Shown here piece after piece: positions 6,365 through 9,233 of a DNA stretch of 9,233 bases; within the stretch, counting starts at the first letter, position 1; each line of letters opens with the position of its first letter. The notes below the pieces were generated by a model. The model was not told the origin of the DNA. It did no database searches and worked only from the letters and a program-made list of their open reading frames with translations. The position numbers were made by a program, and so were the translations under genes. The stretch is from Kangiella sp. (GTDB taxonomy: Bacteria; Pseudomonadota; Gammaproteobacteria; Enterobacterales; Kangiellaceae): assembly GCA_026195755.1 (NCBI GenBank), contig JAPHRL010000178.1, forward strand, positions 1-9,233, written 5' to 3'.

Positions 6365-6366
6365 AA
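6361..6366 (+). promoter_or_regulatory. Candidate -10 element for pepA
   Basis: TATAAA lies 27 bases before the pepA ATG, which would give a leader of about 20 bases. No recognisable -35 is found 16-18 bases upstream. The motif shares four bases with the TATAAT on the opposite strand, so divergent RNA polymerases would compete for the site if both are used. Confidence 0.3.
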
Positions 6367-6393
6367 CCAAAATCAACGATTTGCAGGTGATCT

Positions 6394-7884
6394 ATGGAAT
6401 TCTTTGTAAAAAGTGGCAGCCCAGAAAAACAAAAGACTGGTTGTCTTATTGTTGGCGTATTTGAGTCGCGTAAATTATCCGCTCAAGCGCAACATATTGA
6501 CGAGATCAGTGATGGCTATATCAGCGCCATTGTTCGTCGTGGCGACATGGAAGGCAAGTTTGGCCAAACACTATTATTACACAATATTCCACATACCAGT
6601 TGTGAACGTGTTTTGCTGGTAGGCTGCGGCAAAGAGCGTGAATTCGATGGTTCTCAATACAAGAAACTCTCCAGCAAAACCATCAAATTTTTGCACGAAA
6701 CTGGCACTACTGACGCCATCAGCTGTCTGCCATTATTAAATGTCAAAGGTCAGGATTTATATTGGAAAGTTCGTTTTGCCGTCGAAGCAGCAAACGATAG
6801 CCTTTATCAGTTTGAAGAGTTGAAAAGTAAAAAGTCCGAAACTCGCCGTCCTCTTCGCAAAATAACCTTATTTGTAGAGTCGCGCGCCGATCTCCCTGAA
6901 GGTGAAAAAGCAATTTTGCACGCACAGGCAATCAGCAAAGGTCAATCACTGACCAAAGACTTGGCCAACCTGCCGGGCAATATCTGTAATCCGACTTATC
7001 TTGCCAAGCGTGCTGAAGAACTAGCCAAGCAATACAGCCCGATGAAAACCACCATTCTGGATGAGTCTGAGTTAGAGGAGATGGGTGCAGGCGCTTTTGT
7101 ATCTGTCTCGCAAGGTTCTGACCAGCCTGGCAAATTGATTTGCATGGAGTATATGGGTGGTGCCAAAGATGAAAAGCCGATCGTGTTTGTAGGCAAAGGC
7201 ATTACCTTCGATACTGGCGGTATTTCTATTAAACCATCGGCTGCAATGGATGAAATGAAATTCGATATGGGGGGCGCTGCCTCTGTGTTCGGCGTCATGC
7301 AATCTATCGCCGAAATGAATCTGCCTATTAATGTGGTTGGGGTGGTTGCCGCTGCTGAAAACATGCCTAGTGGTCGCGCAACTCGTCCGGGCGACGTGGT
7401 CACATCCTTATCTGGCCAGACTATCGAAATCTTAAATACTGATGCAGAAGGTCGCCTGGTTCTTTGTGATGCGCTAACCTATATCGAGCGTTATGATCCT
7501 GACATTGTGATCGACATTGCAACTCTAACTGGTGCAGTGATTATCGCATTGGGCCATGAGGCATCTGGCATGATGAGTAATCACAATGGCTTGGCCAATG
7601 AGATTGAATCGGCCAGTGAAGTGACCAATGATCGTGTATGGCGTTTACCGATCTGGGAAGAATATCATCAGCAGCTTAAGAGTCCTGTCGCAGACTTTAC
7701 TAACCTTGGTGGACGCGCAGCTGGCTCAATTACTGCGGCCTGTTTCCTGGCTAAGTTCACCAAAAAATATCGCTGGGCACATTTGGACATCGCTGGTACT
7801 GCCTGGAATAGTGGCGCGAAAAAAGGTGCTACGGGGCGTCCTGTACCACTACTGTCACAGATCGTTCTAAATCGTAGTAAATAA
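6394..7884 (+). CDS. pepA: Leucyl aminopeptidase PepA (M17 family)
   Basis: The product has 496 residues (E. coli PepA has 503). It removes N-terminal amino acids, preferentially leucine, from peptides in the cytoplasm. The C-terminal catalytic domain carries the full M17 dimetal site: Lys268 and Asp273 in VGKGITFDTGG, Asp291 in KFDMGG, and Asp350 and Glu352 in the signature NTDAEGRL (348-355). The catalytic residues Lys280 and Arg354 are also present, all two positions below the E. coli numbers. The N-terminal domain (about 1-170) is the less conserved macro-like region. In E. coli the same protein also binds DNA, in Xer recombination at cer and in control of carAB; whether this one does cannot be told. 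AGGTGA (6385-6390) precedes the ATG at good spacing. The gene is divergent from lptF, and holC starts three bases after its stop, so the two form an operon. Confidence 0.97.
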   Translation: MEFFVKSGSPEKQKTGCLIVGVFESRKLSAQAQHIDEISDGYISAIVRRGDMEGKFGQTLLLHNIPHTSCERVLLVGCGKEREFDGSQYKKLSSKTIKFLHETGTTDAISCLPLLNVKGQDLYWKVRFAVEAANDSLYQFEELKSKKSETRRPLRKITLFVESRADLPEGEKAILHAQAISKGQSLTKDLANLPGNICNPTYLAKRAEELAKQYSPMKTTILDESELEEMGAGAFVSVSQGSDQPGKLICMEYMGGAKDEKPIVFVGKGITFDTGGISIKPSAAMDEMKFDMGGAASVFGVMQSIAEMNLPINVVGVVAAAENMPSGRATRPGDVVTSLSGQTIEILNTDAEGRLVLCDALTYIERYDPDIVIDIATLTGAVIIALGHEASGMMSNHNGLANEIESASEVTNDRVWRLPIWEEYHQQLKSPVADFTNLGGRAAGSITAACFLAKFTKKYRWAHLDIAGTAWNSGAKKGATGRPVPLLSQIVLNRSK

Positions 7885-7887
7885 TCT

Positions 7888-8316
7888 ATGACCCAGGTCG
7901 AGTTTCATATCCTTGAAAGCCAGCCAGGCGAAGAAGCTTATCTTCGCCTGATTGGTCAATGTGTCAAAAGCCTTTATAAACAAGGCCGTAAAGTTTATAT
8001 CCATGCTCATGATCAAGAGCAGGCTCATGCGGTGGATGAGTACTTGTGGACTCAAGACTTAAATGAATTTATACCTCATAACCTGGTCGGCGAGGGTCCC
8101 GCAAAAGCTCCCCCCGTACAAGTTGGATACACCCAACCTCCAGAGGAACAACATGACTGCCTGATCAATCTTTCGCGTGACGTGCAGCCTTTTTTCAGTT
8201 ATTTTCTGAAGTGCTACGAAATAGTCCCTAACGAAGACGAACACAAAGAAAGTGCTAGAGAACGTTATAAATACTATCGCGGCCACGGCTATCCTTTGCA
8301 GCATAAAAAACATTAG
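7888..8316 (+). CDS. holC: DNA polymerase III chi subunit HolC
   Basis: The product has 142 residues (E. coli chi has 147). Chi pairs with psi in the clamp-loader complex and binds the C-terminal tail of single-stranded DNA-binding protein, linking the replicase to SSB-coated lagging strand. Family features seen are the N-terminal VEFHIL strand, the central DEYLWTQDLNEFIPHNLVGE (50-69; the FIPH stretch is the conserved F-x-PH element) and the C-terminal ARERYKYYRGHGYPLQH (123-139), which is diagnostic of chi. The ATG lies three bases after the pepA stop. No Shine-Dalgarno is visible just upstream, which suggests that translation depends on ribosomes finishing pepA. Order and spacing match the conserved pepA-holC-valS cluster, except that another gene intervenes before valS here. 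Confidence 0.95.
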   Translation: MTQVEFHILESQPGEEAYLRLIGQCVKSLYKQGRKVYIHAHDQEQAHAVDEYLWTQDLNEFIPHNLVGEGPAKAPPVQVGYTQPPEEQHDCLINLSRDVQPFFSYFLKCYEIVPNEDEHKESARERYKYYRGHGYPLQHKKH

Positions 8317-8328
8317 TGATTCACTTTT

Positions 8329-8343
8329 CGACTTAATAAGTCG
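8329..8343. repeat. Perfect 7-1-7 palindrome after holC
   Basis: CGACTTAATAAGTCG lies 13 bases past the holC stop, in the short gap before the methyltransferase gene. No U run follows on either strand, so as an intrinsic terminator it would be poor. It may instead be a processing or pause hairpin at the end of the pepA-holC message, or a protein site upstream of the next gene. Confidence 0.35.
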
Positions 8344-8387
8344 CTGAATTAAATAATAACTCTAATAATTTAAACGAGATTATTGAT

Positions 8388-8927
8388 ATGAATGGGTTTA
8401 CCCGATACGCCCTGAAAAACTTGAAAAGTACAGGAAGCATTGCGCCGAGCTCCCGCTTTCTGGCTAAAAAGATTGCTAAGAACATACCTCCTTCTGCTAA
8501 AACCTTAATTGAATTGGGTGCTGGGGATGGCGTTATTACCCGCCATCTATTGGCAGCAATGGATCCGGACGCCCAACTGACAGCCTATGAGCTATCGGAT
8601 CAACTACTGCCGCTACTTCAAGGGATTCAACATCCGGGCTTTAGCATCAACAATCATTCAGCGCTTGAGCTAACCAATGACTTTGCCGCAGACAGCGTCG
8701 ACTTCGTGCTTTCCTGCCTGCCGATTGCTTTGTTCGATGAAAAAATGAAGCGCGACCTGTTGCAACAGATTCATCAAGTCCTGTCGCCGAATGGATTATT
8801 TGTTCAATATCAGTATCTTCCCAAAGACAGGAAACTGATCAAGGAGTATTTTCCCGAGACTAAATCCAAGTGGACTGCACTCAATATCCCGCCCTCATTC
8901 GTCTATATCGCCAAACCGGCAAAATAA
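8388..8927 (+). CDS. Phospholipid N-methyltransferase-like SAM-dependent methyltransferase (COG3963 type)
   Basis: The product has 179 residues and a class I SAM-dependent methyltransferase fold. The N-terminus contains STGSIAPSSRFLAKKI (14-29), the hallmark of the COG3963 group related to rhizobial PmtA. SAM-binding motif I is LIELGAGDG (40-48), YELSD (67-71) carries the acidic residue contacting the ribose, and LSCLP (109-113) corresponds to motif IV. The family also resembles rRNA adenine dimethylases. By family, possible reactions are methylation of phosphatidylethanolamine toward phosphatidylcholine or of another lipid; many members annotated this way are uncharacterised, so the substrate is open. 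No transmembrane helix or signal peptide is seen, and a cytoplasmic, membrane-associated protein is expected. It lies 71 bases after holC and 129 bases before valS in the same direction. Only a weak Shine-Dalgarno-like GAG precedes the ATG, and the flanking DNA is AT-rich. Confidence 0.8.
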   Translation: MNGFTRYALKNLKSTGSIAPSSRFLAKKIAKNIPPSAKTLIELGAGDGVITRHLLAAMDPDAQLTAYELSDQLLPLLQGIQHPGFSINNHSALELTNDFAADSVDFVLSCLPIALFDEKMKRDLLQQIHQVLSPNGLFVQYQYLPKDRKLIKEYFPETKSKWTALNIPPSFVYIAKPAK

Positions 8928-8939
8928 CACCTCAATTCC

Positions 8940-8983
8940 AGGATTTGTTGTCATAAAAACCCTCCGAAAGTTCAACAAATCCT
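8940..8983. repeat. 11-bp perfect inverted repeat in the valS leader region
   Basis: The arms AGGATTTGTTG (8940-8950) and CAACAAATCCT (8973-8983) are exact reverse complements separated by 22 bases. No T run follows either arm, so it is not a standard intrinsic terminator of the preceding methyltransferase gene. The right arm touches the predicted -35 box of valS (8983-8988). A paired operator half-site, or a long hairpin at the end of the upstream message, would both fit. Confidence 0.6.
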
Positions 8984-9010
8984 AGATATCTAAGCTACAG
9001 ACGCTATAAT
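8983..9010 (+). promoter_or_regulatory. Predicted sigma70 promoter of valS
   Basis: A perfect TATAAT (9005-9010) follows TAGATA (8983-8988, four of six -35 matches) at 16 bases. Transcription would start near 9017, leaving about 40 bases before the valS ATG. This implies that valS can be expressed independently of pepA-holC. Confidence 0.55.
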
Positions 9011-9056
9011 TCAGGGCTTCACTTCGAATTACGTTCAACCGGCTAAGACCAATATC

Positions 9057-9233
9057 ATGGAAAAAGCATACGACCCGAAATCGATCGAACAAAACTTGTA
9101 CAAAACCTGGGAAGAAAACGATTACTTTTCCCCGAAAGGTGGTGACGATAGCTACTGCATTATGATCCCACCGCCCAATGTCACGGGTAGTTTGCACATG
9201 GGCCATGCGTTCCAGCATACGATAATGGATGCG
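9057..9233 (+). CDS. valS: Valyl-tRNA synthetase ValS, N-terminal part, cut by window edge
   Basis: Fifty-nine codons are visible, beginning MEKAYDPKSIEQNLYKTWEE, and the frame is open to the right edge. The class I aminoacyl-tRNA synthetase nucleotide-binding site is present: IPPPNVTGSLHMGHA at about 37-51, with HMGH as the HIGH motif that binds ATP. The PPPNVTG context and the pepA-holC neighbourhood identify the valine enzyme rather than IleRS or LeuRS. It charges tRNA-Val in the cytoplasm and edits misactivated threonine in a domain beyond this window. The start agrees with the usual short ValS N-terminus. The Shine-Dalgarno (AAGA, about nine bases upstream) is weak. Roughly 900 residues are expected in the complete protein, so about 6 percent is seen. 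Confidence 0.96.
   Translation, partial: MEKAYDPKSIEQNLYKTWEENDYFSPKGGDDSYCIMIPPPNVTGSLHMGHAFQHTIMDA

Noticed and set aside
6996..7403. 135-residue open frame on the minus strand within pepA
   Set aside because: It lies wholly antisense to the conserved catalytic core of PepA and has no recognisable domain or Shine-Dalgarno; it is a shadow frame.
8059..8313. 84-residue minus-strand open frame antisense to holC, with a hydrophobic product
   Set aside because: The hydrophobicity comes from reading the opposite strand of a polar gene; holC is well supported by its C-terminal chi motif.
8982..9218. 78-residue minus-strand open frame over the valS start
   Set aside because: It is antisense to the conserved HIGH-motif region of ValS and has no independent support.
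1..9233. CRISPR array, insertion sequence, prophage or defence island
   Set aside because: There are no spaced direct repeats, transposase, integrase, phage or nuclease genes, and the gene content is mainly housekeeping.

Overview
The window looks like ordinary chromosomal DNA from a gammaproteobacterium with a mid-40s GC content (judged by eye). The main clue is the block lptG-lptF <- -> pepA-holC-(methyltransferase)-valS, a conserved gammaproteobacterial neighbourhood. A marine lineage such as Kangiella or a relative is possible, but that is a guess from composition and gene content. No tRNA, rRNA, insertion sequence, prophage or CRISPR array is visible, and no intergenic gap exceeds about 180 bases.

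Left part (1-849, minus strand): a two-gene operon encodes a four-helix membrane protein and then a small Xre/Cro-type helix-turn-helix regulator that runs off the left edge. It has a good sigma70-like promoter, and an 18-bp near-perfect palindrome lies directly downstream of the -10, which suggests autoregulation. Next to it lies the terminator of an exported DUF885-type metallopeptidase (850-2646, minus).

Middle part (2647-4091): an RDD-family membrane protein (plus) is divergent from the peptidase. It is convergent with a seven-beta-strand methyltransferase of the METTL21/Methyltransf_16 type (minus), and their stop codons overlap in the tetranucleotide CTAA.

Right part (4092-9233): lptF and lptG (minus, overlapping by ATGA) encode the transmembrane half of the LptB2FG lipopolysaccharide exporter. 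They are divergent from pepA (leucyl aminopeptidase), which is followed closely by holC (DNA polymerase III chi). A phospholipid-N-methyltransferase-like gene then sits between holC and valS, and valS (valyl-tRNA synthetase) is cut by the right edge. The valS leader carries a perfect TATAAT and an 11-bp perfect inverted repeat.

Most of the window is housekeeping. The points that merit a second look are the membrane-protein/HTH operon with its candidate operator, the two methyltransferases of unknown substrate, the TTG start of lptF, and several unassigned intergenic palindromes. I found no convincing previously undescribed multi-gene system.
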